Source of the DNA: Ecdyonurus torrentis
Taxonomy: Eukaryota; Arthropoda; Insecta; Ephemeroptera; Heptageniidae
Direction: 5' to 3'
NCBI GenBank assembly: GCA_949318235.1
Contig: OX439137.1
Coordinates: 6,246,641 to 6,310,640, forward strand
DNA length: 64,000 nucleotides
Part shown: positions 40,485 through 51,088 of the stretch, one piece after another
Layout of the letters: every line of letters starts with the position of its first letter
Numbering within the stretch: position 1 is the stretch's first letter
Made by a program: the position numbers and the translations under genes
Notes under the pieces: model-generated
The model's input: the letters and a program-made list of their open reading frames with translations, nothing else
Told to the model about the DNA's origin: nothing
Database searches by the model: none

Positions 40485-42466
40485 GGCTTTTTAATGCCAA
40501 AAATTTCATATTGGTTTGATACGATTGTGATATAATATATTTTTCCATTAAAAAAACTAACTCCAAATTTTGCAATGCTATTCTTATGAGAAAATCACGC
40601 GATGCATTTGAATGATAAAATATATCACAAACCTGCATTCATTGATTGTAAAATACATTTCAACTTATATTATTACTTACGAACATTAGGATTAACATCG
40701 TGTCCAAAATGACATTGATCTGCCCATCTTTGTGCGATCGTTGCAAGCTCGTCATCCCATACCTACAGACATTGGGAACAAAATCATTTAAGGGTTGTAT
40801 ATAGATGGCTTGTATCTCAAAATTAAACTTCCAAACTTTATGATGACATTTGAAAGTTAATATATAATAGCATGATAAAATATTTAGAACCCGTGACCAT
40901 CAGATAAGAGAGAAAATAATTATTGAAATTAACATGAGCTCTTACGGGACAAAAACTTCAATAAATCATAATTCAAAATATAGCATGGTGACCCCCCAAT
41001 TTTTTTTACATTTTTGAAGCGACACCCTATTTTAATGTATCACTATGTGCAAAATTTCAGAGTTTTCTTTCTATACATATTTTTAGTCAAAGCCCGCAGT
41101 ATAGCTGATTTCTCACCTTACCTTAAGTCATTAGAACATTAGTCATTATTAACTCATTAATTTATTATTCTTCATAAGCCATAACAAACAAAACATACAA
41201 AATGTGCAACATACAAAATGTGACAATATTTAAACCACCTTTTACTTGCTTATATAAAAAGTCCAGTTTATTGTTAAAAATTTTCATAGCAAAAGCAGAC
41301 ACAAGTTTCTGAAAATGTACTTTATCTAGTTATTAGATTTGTTTATTTTATATTATAGTAACATTATTATAGGGTGTGTACGCATGACGTCATTCTAAAT
41401 GCTTTTCAATGCTCTTCTTAAGCAATGAATAACATTGCTCAGCATAGGACAAACCTAGTTTTTGGCTATTTTCTTTGGAAAATTAGCTATTTTTTGGTCA
41501 TTATTATTTTTCTTGCATACTTGAGGTACTAATTTATCCTGTTAACAGCATCAATGCTCTCAAAAATATTGCGAAGTATTTTTAAATTGGCAAAATGAGT
41601 CATTTTCCTATACTGGCCCATGTTATTTAGTACTCACTTATGACGTCGACTTTAGCAAGAATGAAACCACCCTTTACACTGCATGTAACACTACATACAT
41701 CTAGTCATGATAACAATAAATTTAAAACCATGCTAATAATATATTCCCAGAGTTTTTCTTTTTTTGACAACCTACTATTTACACTTTTACAGTCTAATAT
41801 AACAGTCTTCAAAATGAAATAAAAATATTTATTTATTTATTTTTTAAAGAAGTAATTAAAAAAAAAGTTTTGAAACTACCTGTTACTCTGAGTGAGAGAA
41901 ATAATTGTTTCTACAGTTTCTACACTAAATAGACTTGTAGAGTAGATCATGTACAATTATTGCCATAAGGTAATAGAAACGCTTATTTTATTTTGTCATG
42001 CAAGTACAATTAGTACGTTAATTTTCAGATGAATATTTACAGTATTTTTTTATAGGAATAGTCAGATAATGTTATATGTAAAACATTTTTTTTAGTTTCG
42101 GACTTAATTATATATTATTTTTATTTTTTTTGTTTATATCTCACCATCTTGACCATATTTTGTGCCCATGGTTGTCCAGGTACGCGACCTAGAGACACGT
42201 TTTGACGGAGCTCATTGTGAAGTTGAACGATTTCAATTTTATCATTACAGGTTAATCCGCCACTTCCTGTATTGGAAAAGTTATTTTATTAATTTTTTAA
42301 AAACTCAAATTTCTTAAAAACAAGAACAGCAACAGCAACAAGTAGAAAAAAGTTGTCCCTTAATAGATAAGCAACTTTTCGCACACCTATTGAACCAATG
42401 CTTATTTATTTTACAACATAATGATTAATGAAGCACTATAGACGCACAAACAAAAACAAAGGCAAA

Positions 42467-42518
<52 letters not shown>

Positions 42519-43345
42519 ATAATCATTAGACAAATTAGACAAAAGTACGTTTTTATTATAAGGTTTTGTAAGAAAGCATTTTTTTTTCCACCCTGTAAGT
42601 TAGGCAACTTTTTGTTCTGTTATGACACGCAGGTTGCATACACTACAAACTTCCAGGGTTAAATATTTCCATTCACTCAAATAAATTATTTTTGTTTTAT
42701 TATTATTATATTATTGTTTTATTTATCGTTAGGAAAGATATAGATAACACTATTATTGAAACTATTTTTAATATCTACAGCTCTGGCCAAAGGTTACCAA
42801 ACGGGGCAGCGGCAGCCGCTGCCTTTTCTCATCAAGATAACATATAGGGTGGTTGCGGGTTGCCTATGCAAATCGTTCGGGAACTTTTGGCCAGAGCTGT
42901 GCGTTTATTTTTTATTTTATTTTATCATGCTATAAATAATGACTAGACCAACAGTTCTTGTCATTTTTAAATGTTACTTATTTGAACTACCAGGGTCAAT
43001 AAAATTTCTTACTATTTCAATATATTTTACGTATAAATAAAATAACAAACGAGTGTACTTACTGACTAATCGATGATTAGAACATGCTTTACTCTTGTAT
43101 TTACACATGGTGTGATCTGTACCTAATTGTAAGTATTTTTCACACCCACTGTTTAATTTGACCTCTGACTTAGTAACCTCTTTCATGACTTCTTTGGTCT
43201 GCATGACCTCTGGTGAACCTAGGTTAATAAGTGGAGGTCGTTTGGCTGACAGTTTAGCAAGTAGTAAAGAAATGTTTGCAGGCATTAATGATTTCTGTGC
43301 CATGGTGGTAGAAGTCACTAGCAGAACTATTGTTAAAATTTTCAT
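36057..43345 (-). CDS. Venom-allergen-5-like CAP-domain secreted protein, complete 7-exon gene
   Basis: Exons on the - strand are 43345-43063, 42266-42145, 40762-40681, 39957-39788, 37160-37060, 36967-36870 and 36169-36057. All have GT/AG borders and consistent phases, giving 969 bp: 322 residues plus stop. CAP (CRISP/Ag5/PR-1) proteins are secreted, disulfide-rich alpha-beta-alpha folds; in arthropods they include antigen-5 venom and salivary proteins and many non-venom members. Residues 1-16 form a signal peptide. GTDHTMCKY (75-83) is the antigen-5 N-terminal signature. HNELRQNV (from His111), WDDELA (Glu140), WFAEY (Glu197) and GHYSQ (His216, CAP1 motif) supply the full His/Glu/Glu/His cavity. 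HICNYG (246-251) followed by GN is the CAP2 motif. There are 11 Cys and several N-glycosylation sequons. A ~70-residue C-terminal extension follows CAP2. Whether it acts in venom, saliva or elsewhere cannot be told from sequence. Confidence 0.92.
36276..36535. mobile_element. Family P MITE in CAP intron 6
   Basis: It shares cttgaatcgattgata, ttgattaagtatttttaatt and a cgtgacgtcatttcacga core with the copy at 21345. Confidence 0.65.
36608..36774 (+). repeat. (GATT)n microsatellite in CAP intron 6
   Basis: About 41 GATT units with a few GACT variants, 96 bp from the exon 6 donor. Confidence 0.97.
36870..36967 (-). CDS. CAP gene exon 6
   Basis: The acceptor is aatgatttcag and the donor is tgtg|gtacgt. 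It encodes HGNTLGGTMYKIGRRNCDKY and on to SYPGLC (residues 253-285). The GN and the YK-G-x-x-C pattern follow CAP2 in antigen-5 proteins. Two N-glycosylation sequons (NLS, NST) are present. Confidence 0.88.
37060..37160 (-). CDS. CAP gene exon 5: VAWGAT and CAP2 motif
   Basis: The acceptor is gagtaaag and the donor is gtctca|gtgagt. The 101-bp exon encodes VAWGATSAIGCGYVMCIDRQ and on to LHICNYGS (residues 220-252). The Trp222 and GCG pair continue CAP1, and HICNYG is CAP2. A TTAA-flanked transposon sits about 30 bp upstream of the acceptor. Confidence 0.92.
37193..37752 (+). mobile_element. TTAA-flanked repeat (family C), carrying a nested insertion
   Basis: It starts TTAA|GGGTTGTATA and ends TTTCCCGCC|TTAA. 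It matches copies at 14222, 40792, 44994 and 46472, but is interrupted at 37515-37736 by another transposon. It lies in CAP intron 4, next to the exon 5 acceptor. Confidence 0.8.
37515..37727. mobile_element. 213-bp palindromic MITE with exact 9-bp TSD
   Basis: ATACCGCAG is duplicated at 37506-37514 and 37728-37736; other family C copies have one such site (cccgcagta), which confirms an insertion. The arms start CACAGTA and then share about 70 bp including cagtagtccatctcctatag and gcgcgcc. The 9-bp duplication is typical of Mutator-like elements. A TA-flanked reading of the inner arms (37529-37713) is the alternative. Confidence 0.85.
38239..39441. mobile_element. Foldback transposon, 1.2 kb, mariner-like TA target
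   Basis: The ends CAGGGTGTTTTTT and AAAAAACACCCTG lie next to TA on both sides. The left arm (38239-~38670) and right arm (~39035-39441) are inverted copies over about 400 bp, with shared tracts such as gcgcgcattttaaaacgcaa and gttgacgctcggtgaaag. The ends resemble mariner termini. It lies in CAP intron 4; the ORFs across its arms are shadows. Confidence 0.85.
39467..39717 (-). mobile_element. Family N MITE in CAP intron 4
   Basis: CCTCTTCAGTCC to ggggaatgaagagg, the inverse of 14754, about 70 bp downstream (on the CAP strand) of exon 4 and 26 bp from the foldback element. Confidence 0.75.
39788..39957 (-). CDS. CAP gene exon 4: VGQN block and CAP1 motif
   Basis: The acceptor is gaaatttcag and the donor is tcacag|gtatat. 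The 170-bp exon encodes residues 163-219, including RFMVGQNVYLY, WFAEY with cavity Glu197, and SETGHYSQ (CAP1 signature, His216). A short ATG-started ORF that runs through the acceptor here is an artefact of the intron reading open. Confidence 0.92.
40681..40762 (-). CDS. CAP gene exon 3
   Basis: The acceptor is atgtctgtag and the donor is gttc|gtaagt. The 82-bp exon encodes VWDDELATIAQRWADQCHFG and on to NPNV (residues 136-162). Glu140 is the first acidic cavity residue, and QRWADQC is the usual block after it. Confidence 0.9.
40792..41121 (+). mobile_element. Family C repeat in CAP intron 2
   Basis: It begins TTAA|GGGTTGTATATAGATGG 29 bp upstream of the CAP exon 3 acceptor and ends near tttctcaccttacc. 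It is the second family C copy sitting right beside a CAP splice acceptor. Confidence 0.75.
41372..41672 (+). mobile_element. Family A MITE in CAP intron 2
   Basis: It runs from GGGTGTGTACGCATGACGTCA to gaatgaaaccaccc, about 301 bp, between CAP exons 2 and 3. Confidence 0.8.
42145..42266 (-). CDS. CAP gene exon 2: first CAP helix
   Basis: The acceptor is ccaatacag and the donor is aagatg|gtgaga. It encodes SGGLTCNDKIEIVQLHNELR through AQNMVKM (residues 95-135). HNELRQ is the helix-1 block with the first cavity His (His111). The PGQPWAQNM run is typical of arthropod antigen-5 proteins. Confidence 0.9.
42469..42517 (+). repeat. Long poly(A) in CAP intron 1
   Basis: About 49 A on the + strand (poly(T) on the gene strand). 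Similar runs lie at 39993-40035 and 40447-40483 in introns 3 and 2. No adjoining retroposon body was recognised. Confidence 0.9.
42778..42899. mobile_element. Tc1-like MITE (family F) in CAP intron 1
   Basis: Same 122-bp element as 8228: CAGCTCTGGCCAAAGG to ttggccagagctg. The left TA is intact; the right flank is TG. Confidence 0.87.
43063..43345 (-). CDS. CAP gene exon 1: signal peptide and antigen-5 N-terminal region
   Basis: The ATG at 43345 starts MKILTIVLLVTSTTMA, a short signal peptide. An in-frame upstream ATG exists, but the sequence just before this Met (tttcacttttattccag|a) is a good splice acceptor, so a separate 5' UTR exon is likely and the MKIL start is preferred. Residues 17-66 are a low-conservation linker rich in Lys, Leu and Val. 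C68, C81 and C88 begin the Ag5 Cys pattern. The donor is gtca|gtaagt. Confidence 0.88.
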
Positions 43346-43446
43346 TCTGGAATAAAAGTGAAATATGGTGGGGAATAAAAAAAAACTGTTGTACACTTTA
43401 AAAAAAAAGCATTATTGAAAACCTTGTATTCACAGTTTTACAATAC

Positions 43447-43710
43447 GGTGTATGCACATGATGTCATATTTAATACGTTTGGACGCCATACTGGAGTAAT
43501 GAATAACATTGCTTAGAATATAGGACAAACTTCGTTTTTGGATATTTTCTTTTGGAAATCAGTTAATTTTTTGTTATTATTTTTTTTTCACATACGTAAC
43601 ATACTAATTCAACCTATTAACAGCAACAATGATCTCAAAAATATTGCTTAGTATTTTTAAACTGATAAAATGAGTCATTTTCCTACGCAGCCCGATGCTG
43701 TATTTAAAGC
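43447..43710 (+). mobile_element. Family A MITE, 3' truncated
   Basis: It starts ggtgtatgcacatgatgtcat and decays after tcattttcctacgcagcccg. It lies about 100 bp upstream of CAP exon 1 (on the CAP strand), so in the 5' intron or promoter region. Confidence 0.7.
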
Positions 43711-43794
43711 ATTAAAATTTAAAATTGAGCATTAAAATCAATATACAACTCTTATAATTTTAAGACCTATAAATAGCGCAAATATAATGTTGTA

Positions 43795-44050
43795 CACGCA
43801 TTTATGCTAATTCAATTTAGTTACATTTGTGCTATGACATAAATGCAGCATAAAGAATTACGTAGTATTTCTTTATGCTGCATATTTCATAAATTAGTTT
43901 TATGGACACGTACAAAAATAATTAAAAGAAATACGTAATAATTATGCTATATAGCTTATTTTCAGTACATTTTGTTTAACGCGGCATAATTTATGCTATA
44001 TTTCACAAATGCTATAATAGCATAAATATTATGCAGTATACAGAATAATT
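43795..44050. repeat. Family Q repeat
   Basis: Inverted motifs tgacataaatgcagcataaa, tttatgctgcatatttc and ggcataatttatgct, with taattacgta-like ends. Confidence 0.5.
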
Positions 44051-44084
44051 ATTTATGTTTTTTTCTAGTTTTGGGACGTAAATT

Positions 44085-44182
44085 GCAAACTTAGTTATTA
44101 CTTTTAAAATTGTTGCAACAATCAAAACAGCAACTTTAATACGGTTCTAACTGCGTTTAGTTACAACTTAACGGGGGTTAGT
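44085..44182. mobile_element. Decayed copy of the 29448 MITE
   Basis: It shares gttgcaacaatcaaaacagc and the gtaact/agttac arms with 29448, in inverse orientation. Confidence 0.55.
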
Positions 44183-44197
44183 ATTTAATGCTATATA

Positions 44198-44497
44198 GGG
44201 TGTCTGCACATAAGGTCATTCTGAATGCTTTTTGATGCTCATCTTGAGCAATGAACAATGAACATTGCTCAGCATAGAACAAACATAGTTTTGGGCTATT
44301 TTCTTTGGAAAATTAGCTATTTTTTTGTTATTATTATTTTTCTTCCATACTTGAGAAATTAATTCAACCTGTTAATAGCATCAATGCTCTAAAAAATATA
44401 TTGCAAAGTATTTTTAAACTGGCAAAATGAGTTATTTTCCTATACTGACCCATGTTATTTAGCACTCACTTATGACGTCGACTTTAACATGAATATA
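44198..44497 (+). mobile_element. Family A MITE
   Basis: It starts GGGTGTCTGCACATAAGGTCA and ends at gacgtcgactttaacatgaa; the last terminal bases have decayed. A tandem caatgaacaatgaac duplication lies inside. Confidence 0.75.
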
Positions 44498-44993
44498 TAT
44501 ACTGAAATATGCAGCGGAAATTACGTGAATTATTATTTCCGTGTAAAAATATTGATTATTGTACATTAAAAATACAAGTTAATATTTAAAATAATCATAA
44601 ATTACAAACCTTGAAAATTTTGATTAATAATCAGCTTAAAAACCACAAAACTAATTTCAGTTCTTAATTCATATGTTATAATAACTGAATGAGTAAAGTT
44701 CTAAATAATTGAAGTTACGATGCATATTTATGCACCTGTATGCAAATTTTACTGCTTACAATGCATTTATATACAAGTGTTGTGTCTGTTTATAATGTTT
44801 TTATTATTACATCATATTGCATTCTTTAACATATTACAAGACTTACTCGACAATTTTTATGTTTTCCTATTTACATCTAGAACAAAAATAAAAATTAGGA
44901 AATTAATATAGAAATATTGACCTACATTAACACAGGTAGTTTTACTTAATAATAATATTAAGATTAATAAGTAACTTTATTAAGGATTGTATA

Positions 44994-45314
44994 ATAATAT
45001 ATAGATGGCTTATATCTCAAAATCTAAAAAGAAAACTTCGAAATTTTATGATGCCATTTGAAAGTTAATAGTAACAGCTACCTATGATAAAATTTTCAGA
45101 ACCCGTGACCATTAGATAAGAGAGAAATTAATTATTGAAATTAACATGGGCTCTTATGGGACTAAAACTTCAAAAAATCATAATTAAAAATCTAGCATGG
45201 TACCCCCTAAATTTTTTTTACATTTTTGAAGATACCTAATCCTAATGTACAAAATTGCAGAATTTTCTGTCTTTAAAACTTTTTAGTCAAATCCCGCAGT
45301 AGCTGATTTGCCTT
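44994..45314 (+). mobile_element. Family C repeat
   Basis: It begins TTAA|GGATTGTATA and shares the core cccgtgaccattagataaga and the atcccgcagtagctgattt end. The right terminus has decayed. Confidence 0.75.
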
Positions 45315-45636
45315 GTAAGGGCTTGACAGCCCTGTTTTACAAAACCTTGACCACAACATTACATGTAAACTTTACATAAGCAAAAAAGAGATACAGCATT
45401 GAAATAACACATATATTATATTGTTAACAAATTTAAATTTATACATTGCTAGAATTTTCAATTTTAATAAAAATACAAATTTTTTCCATAAATTATGAGA
45501 GAAAAATCATTTTTTTCTCCTTATTTTAAATATAATTATATAACAAGAAAATTTAAATATACTAGACTTATATTATTAAAAATAATGCAATTAACTCAAA
45601 GATAATTAAACGTTAAAAAATACTACTATTGGCCTC

Positions 45637-45671
<35 letters not shown>

Positions 45672-46471
45672 AGCATGCTCTTTTACTTGAAAACGTTTTA
45701 ACATTCAAAATCTAAGAAAAAAAAAATAAAAAAAAGGTGATAAAAAAAAATAATAAATAGATGATATATATATAATAGATTATCATATTATATCATCCAT
45801 ATTAGTACAATTTTTAGTTAGGGATGAGATTTTTTTTCTTTTAGAATTTTATAATATTTGCAAGTTCCCCCATCAAAGTTCACTTGTTAATTTAAAATTA
45901 AGATATGTAATTTCCTCCTATATGCAATAATTTTATATAATAATAATTTAATAATCTTATGCGTAATTTTGCAATCACACTTTTCACAGCATAGTGTTCG
46001 TTGTAACAAAATTTGTGCACTGTGGATAATATTTATGTTCCGTGTATTACATAAACTTTTATGCTGTCTTATTTAGTAATATTTATGCTTTATAATGATA
46101 TGAGTGCAGAATAAAATGACATAATTTCATCTTTTTGTGTCAGTTATACAGTATGCTGGCCACGGGTTCTTATATTTCAATTATATTATAATTGTATCCA
46201 AAGCAAAAAAAAAAAAATAATAAATAAATAAAAAAAAAAATAAAAAAAAAACTTTTAATTTAACTTTTTAGAATTTTAAAAATTGAAATAAATTGTTTTT
46301 TTAATTTTTGCTGTTTTTCTCTCTTGTAAACCAAAAGAACAACAATTTATATACAATATCCAACAATATAATAATAATGAATCTATACATAGCTATAATA
46401 ATAATGTATAAATGTTGGCATCTTTTTTTTTTATCAAACAACAACAACAAACTGATGACAACACATTTTAA

Positions 46472-46812
46472 GGCGGTAAATCAGGTACTGCGGGATTTGA
46501 CTAAAAAATTATAAAGAAAGAAAAATCTGAAATTTTGCACAGTGATACTTTAGGATAATGATATCTTCAAAAATGTAAAGAATTTGAAGGGTCACCATGC
46601 TAGATTTTAAATTATAATTGTTTGAAATTTTAGTCCCATAAGAGCCCATGTTAATTTCAATAACTATTTTCTCTCTTATCTGATGGTCACGGGTTCTGAA
46701 AAGTTTATTATCGGTAGCTGTGACTTTTAACTTTTAAATGGCATCATAAAGTTTGCAATTTTCATTTTTAGATTTTGAGATACAAGATATACAAGCCATC
46801 TATATACAAACC
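46472..46812 (-). mobile_element. Family C repeat
   Basis: It begins TTAA|GGCGGTAAATCAGG and ends tatatacaaaccATTAA. It is inverted relative to 44994, 1.2 kb away. Confidence 0.75.
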
Positions 46813-47465
46813 ATTAACATTAAGTGATATTTTTCACAAATTATTGAAACTTTTAAATTTCAGAGAGATAAAGTCCTTTTACTTTAATCCTTAAAATTGG
46901 TAGAAAAATTAGTATTTATAATATTCACTGCTATAAGGGATTCAATACAAATATACAAAAAAGTTTTAAATGCAATGTTTTTCTCGTGCAAAATATTCAC
47001 AATCTGCACTGCGGTGTCCTCTACTGGTAACTTCTGTTCACATAATTCTCTTGTTGCGCAAGAGATGACGCAAGCTGTATTACATTTTCACTTTCTCTGA
47101 GTTCACCCGGGTAAAGATAGTTTCAAAACGCCAAGAAATTGTTCACAAATTTTATTTTTATTTATTATTACTTATTTATGGCTTATGGCTATGATTAAGG
47201 TAGCAATTTTGCATAACAACGATTATCTTTTTAATTACAGTATATTATGTATAATCGTAAAGGAATATAGTAGAAATATATAGAATAAGTATCAAAATAT
47301 ATTTCCAATGGAAATAATTGTATTTAACTTTCTTTGCGATTGTAACGCAGTTTTACAATTGTAAGAGGAATATATTGTTTTGTTTTTATGCATAAAACAT
47401 ATTTCAAAGAAAAAAAAAATGAAAGTTTGAGTGCATGAAAACATAATTTTAGAATTTCCTGACCA

Positions 47466-47799
47466 TTAAAGTCCTTGTCAACTTACTGTTTTTATCATTT
47501 AGAATACTAGACTGATAATTCCCATACCTTAATATCCATGAATTAGACACCATCACTTTGATTTTGTATTTATTTTCGTTTATTTTTCTTTTTGCGGTTA
47601 TATCACGTATCTGACGTCACAATGTACCGCCGCCAATCAGTCACCGCTCTGATCACGTGATATAACCTCAAAAAGGAAAATAAACAAAAATAAATACAAA
47701 ATCAACGTGATGGTGTCTAATTCATGGGTAATAAGGTATGGTAATTATCAGTCTTGTATTCTAAATGATAAAAAAGTAAGTTGACATCAAGGGCTTTAA
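47466..47799. mobile_element. Family D palindromic MITE
   Basis: Same ends as 25664 (TTAAAGTCCTTGTCAAC and caagggctTTAA), so TTAA flanks are visible on both sides. The centre has diverged and keeps only one CRE site. Confidence 0.85.
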
Positions 47800-47977
47800 C
47801 GTTGATTTTAAAACAAATTTGTGAAGAATATCACTTAAAATTGGTTCCCATCAGTAATAGTTTGATAACAAAAAAATCTGTCAACATTTAAGTTATACAT
47901 TATTATAAACTATATATTATAGCCTATGATATATAATTTTATATAGCTATAGATTTTATTATTATTATTATTCTTAG

Positions 47978-48713
47978 CAGTCTTGGGTTCGATACCCAAA
48001 ATTTCTATAACGATAACGATACTATATTTTAGCCTCACACTATAACTATAACGATATCGATACTTTTTATTTTTTGAAAACTATAACGATACTATAACTA
48101 TAACGATAATTTCACGATAACGATACTATATTTTCCAAATTTTTAATAACATCATTTTTTTATAGAATTTTTTATAGAATAGTAATAAAATGATAAAATT
48201 GCACTGATAAGTTGTACTGTACGTTTTAGATTTTATATCACATATGAATAACTTTGCAACTTTATAATAGATAAATACAAAATCGGTGTGGAGAGACAAT
48301 ATGTAATGATTTAAAAATTACTTCTAATACGAAACTCAAAATTTTATTAATGTGAGATCGTGAAAAATTTTAAAGAAGAGGGAGAAAAGTTGCCCCGTAC
48401 TCTGCCCAGTATTTCCCCTAATTTTCAAGAATTTTACTTTAATTTGTTTTTAGGAAATATTTTATTGTACAATAATTAGAAATAAATCTAATAGCAAATC
48501 CAGCTAGAAATCAGCACTTATACTATATTATACAATAGTGTATTCAAAAAATTTACTTTAAACTCAGACAATATAACAAAAATACTTTGGACATATTGTA
48601 GCTGAATGTCAATCAACTTGGCGCCGCGGCAAATTTCATTGATTTAAACAATGTAGTTCTCATTATTGAAAAAAAAAGGGGGGGATAAATACTATAAAAG
48701 CAATTGAAAAATG

Positions 48714-48751
<38 letters not shown>

Positions 48752-49240
48752 GAATTCTATAGTAGCTTTTCTTCTTCTTTTTTTTTTTCTTTTTTTTTTT
48801 AATATACATTTCGGCATAGATTATAAAAATGTAACTGTATTTGTTTTATATTTTATATAAAGTGATTCCTAGAAAATCTATTTTTAGTACTTTCCAAACA
48901 ATATGTTTATGAAAGACAGTTTTGTGCGTTTTGTCTACTGACTGTCTATGAGCAGGTGTGATATTGGTCTGTACCTGCTATTCATAATCATACTCTGTAT
49001 CTGGTTTTTCTCTCTTTTTTTTTTTTTTTTTTTCTTTTTTTTTTAGCCTTTTTGCTTTTTTGAGTGAGTAAATTTTTAAAAGTATCGTTATCGAGTTGGA
49101 CGATAATCGTAGAAATAAATGTTAATCTATAACTATAACGATAGTTTTTGCAAAAGTGTTAATCTATACTATATCTATAACGAACTATAGTTATAGTTAT
49201 CTTATAGTTATCGTGTTTTCGATAATCGACCCCAAGACTG
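47978..49240. mobile_element. Non-autonomous hAT transposon, 1263 bp, with subterminal repeats
   Basis: The ends are CAGTCTTGGGTTCGAT and ATCGACCCCAAGACTG, flanked by the exact 8-bp duplication ATTCTTAG (47970-47977, 49241-49248). The ~150 bp inside each end is packed with copies of ACTATAACGATA-type motifs in inverted orientation, like subterminal transposase-binding repeats. The interior is AT-rich and has no ORF. Confidence 0.9.
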
Positions 49241-49439
49241 ATTCTTAGATATCATATGTTATTGTTGTTCGTTTGGTTTACAAGAGAGAAAAACAGCAAA
49301 AATTAAGAAACAATTTATTTCAATTTTCAAATTTTCATAAAGTTAAATTAATTGAACATTTTAAAATATTAAATAAAATTATTTTACCTGGATTTACAAG
49401 TCTTAAAATTAAACGCTTAAATATATTATCAGAAATGAC

Positions 49440-49954
49440 CAGACATGGCCAGCGCTCTTTAAAAATGAGCACGCTCGCGCTCCGCGCTCGCGATCACGTA
49501 ATTGATCGCGCTCGCGCTTCGCGCTCGCAAACTCTCATATGAGCGTGCTCACGCTCACGATCGTGAATTTTTTGAGTGCGCTCTAATGTCGCTCATGCAA
49601 GTCTTTAAAAAGTGGGTGTGTCTATATAGCTAGACCTATTTGTGGTGATTAGTAAGTGTTCGAATTGTCTTATACTGCAATTGTAACTAGTAGAAGGTGC
49701 ATTAGAGGTTTAATCTGTAATATTTTGATAGTTCATAAAATGAACCACTGAATTAACTTCATTTTTAGTTCCTCATTTTCTATTCTTCAAAGCAAAAAAT
49801 GAGTGACGCTCAAGTCGCTCCGCTCACAGTATTTTGATCGCACTCGCGCTCACGCTCGCGACTTTAATTATTGAGCGACGCTCCCGCTCCGCTCTAAATT
49901 TTTGAGCGCGCTCACGCGAGCGTCGCTCAAACAAGACGCTCATGCCCATGTCTG
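49440..49954. mobile_element. Non-autonomous hAT transposon, 515 bp, GAGCG-rich ends
   Basis: The ends are CAGACATGG and CCATGTCTG, with the exact 8-bp duplication GAAATGAC (49432-49439, 49955-49962). About 120 bp at each end is a dense array of GAGCG/CGCTC pentamers, making a CpG-rich island at both ends of an AT-rich core. ORFs reading LALRAR or SRERAQ here come from the repeats. Confidence 0.92.
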
Positions 49955-50023
49955 GAAATGACCAAAATATACTTGTGATATTCTTTGTCAATGTTGAGCT
50001 GAACGGATCCACTTTCTTATATA

Positions 50024-50313
50024 GGGTGGTTCCGGTGGTTGCATTTATGTTAAAGTCAATGCCATAAATGAGCACTAAATAACATGGGCCGATATGGGAA
50101 AATTACACATTTTGCCAGTTTAAAAATACTTTGCAATTTTTTAAAAAGTTAATTAGATTTGTTAGTATGCGAGAAAAATAATAATGACAAAAAAAGAGCT
50201 TATTCTCCAAAGAAAATAGTGAAAATCCACGTTTGTCCTATGCTAGGCAATGTTATTAGTGGCTCAATTATGGCATCGAAGTGCATTTATTATGACGTCA
50301 TGCGCACACACTC
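50024..50313 (-). mobile_element. Family A MITE, inverted
   Basis: It runs from gggtggttccggtggttgca to tgacgtcatgcgcacacact, with the family core on the - strand. It directly abuts the 50326 MITE. Confidence 0.8.
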
Positions 50314-50325
50314 TATTGACTGATA

Positions 50326-50470
50326 AAGGAACAACTGTTTTGAAGCCGACTAGAAGTAATTTCACTCACATCCGCTTTCTTTTTCGACGTTCTGCGCATG
50401 CGTAGTAAGTAGAAACGGAAGCGGATGTGACCGAAATCACTTATAGTCGGCCTCAAAACCGTTGTTCCTT
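50326..50470. mobile_element. 145-bp palindromic MITE, TA target
   Basis: TA|AAGGAACAACTGTTTTGA pairs with ccgttgttcctt|TA. The arms share gccgacta and the cacatccgctt motif around the loop tctgcgcatgcgtag. Confidence 0.85.
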
Positions 50471-50791
50471 TACTATTCAATATAGTAACATAATATTAAC
50501 AAGAGGTGCATCTGCGTACCATATGCGGAAAAATATTTGCGTTATAGGACACGTATTAATTTTTCAGACAGTTATATCAGTTATGATATTCATATTTTAA
50601 CATTTGGAAACGATAAATTTGATTTCTTACTATAATTAGTATACTTATAGTTAATAAAAAAAATCCTTGGTGACCTTTCATATAATGTTGCTTGATAGAT
50701 TCAATAATCAATATGTTGTATAATAATTGGCCACCTTTACCACCCTCTCCTTCCTTGATATTTGCCTATATATTGCTCGTACTAAAGAAAA

Positions 50792-51088
50792 CACTCTAAA
50801 AATTGGTGCATTACTTTAGTTACAAATACTAACTTATTTAAGATAATCACTCTTGAGTTATTATGAGTAGCTAAAATAATGCATTTTAGCAAATTATTAA
50901 TCATAGTCTTTTTAATTTAAAATAGCTCAAAAAAAAATTAATAAAAAACTCCCAACAACTTAAATATTCTATTTTTTTAAACTTGCTAAAATACATTATT
51001 TTAGCTACTCATAATAACTTCAAAGTGATTTTAACTTAAATAAGTTTAGGATTCGTATAACTGAAGTAATGCACCAATTTTTAGAGTG
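50792..51088. mobile_element. Family E palindromic MITE
   Basis: The perfect inverted ends are CACTCTAAAAATTGGTGCAT and ATGCACCAATTTTTAGAGTG, with 297 bp of AT-rich hairpin between. Confidence 0.85.

Noticed and set aside
43158..43355. 65-codon + strand ORF
   Set aside because: It is antisense to CAP exon 1, which has a signal peptide and consistent splicing.
49273..50075. ORFs with LALRARD or SRERAQ runs
   Set aside because: They are coded by the GAGCG pentamer arrays of a hAT MITE.
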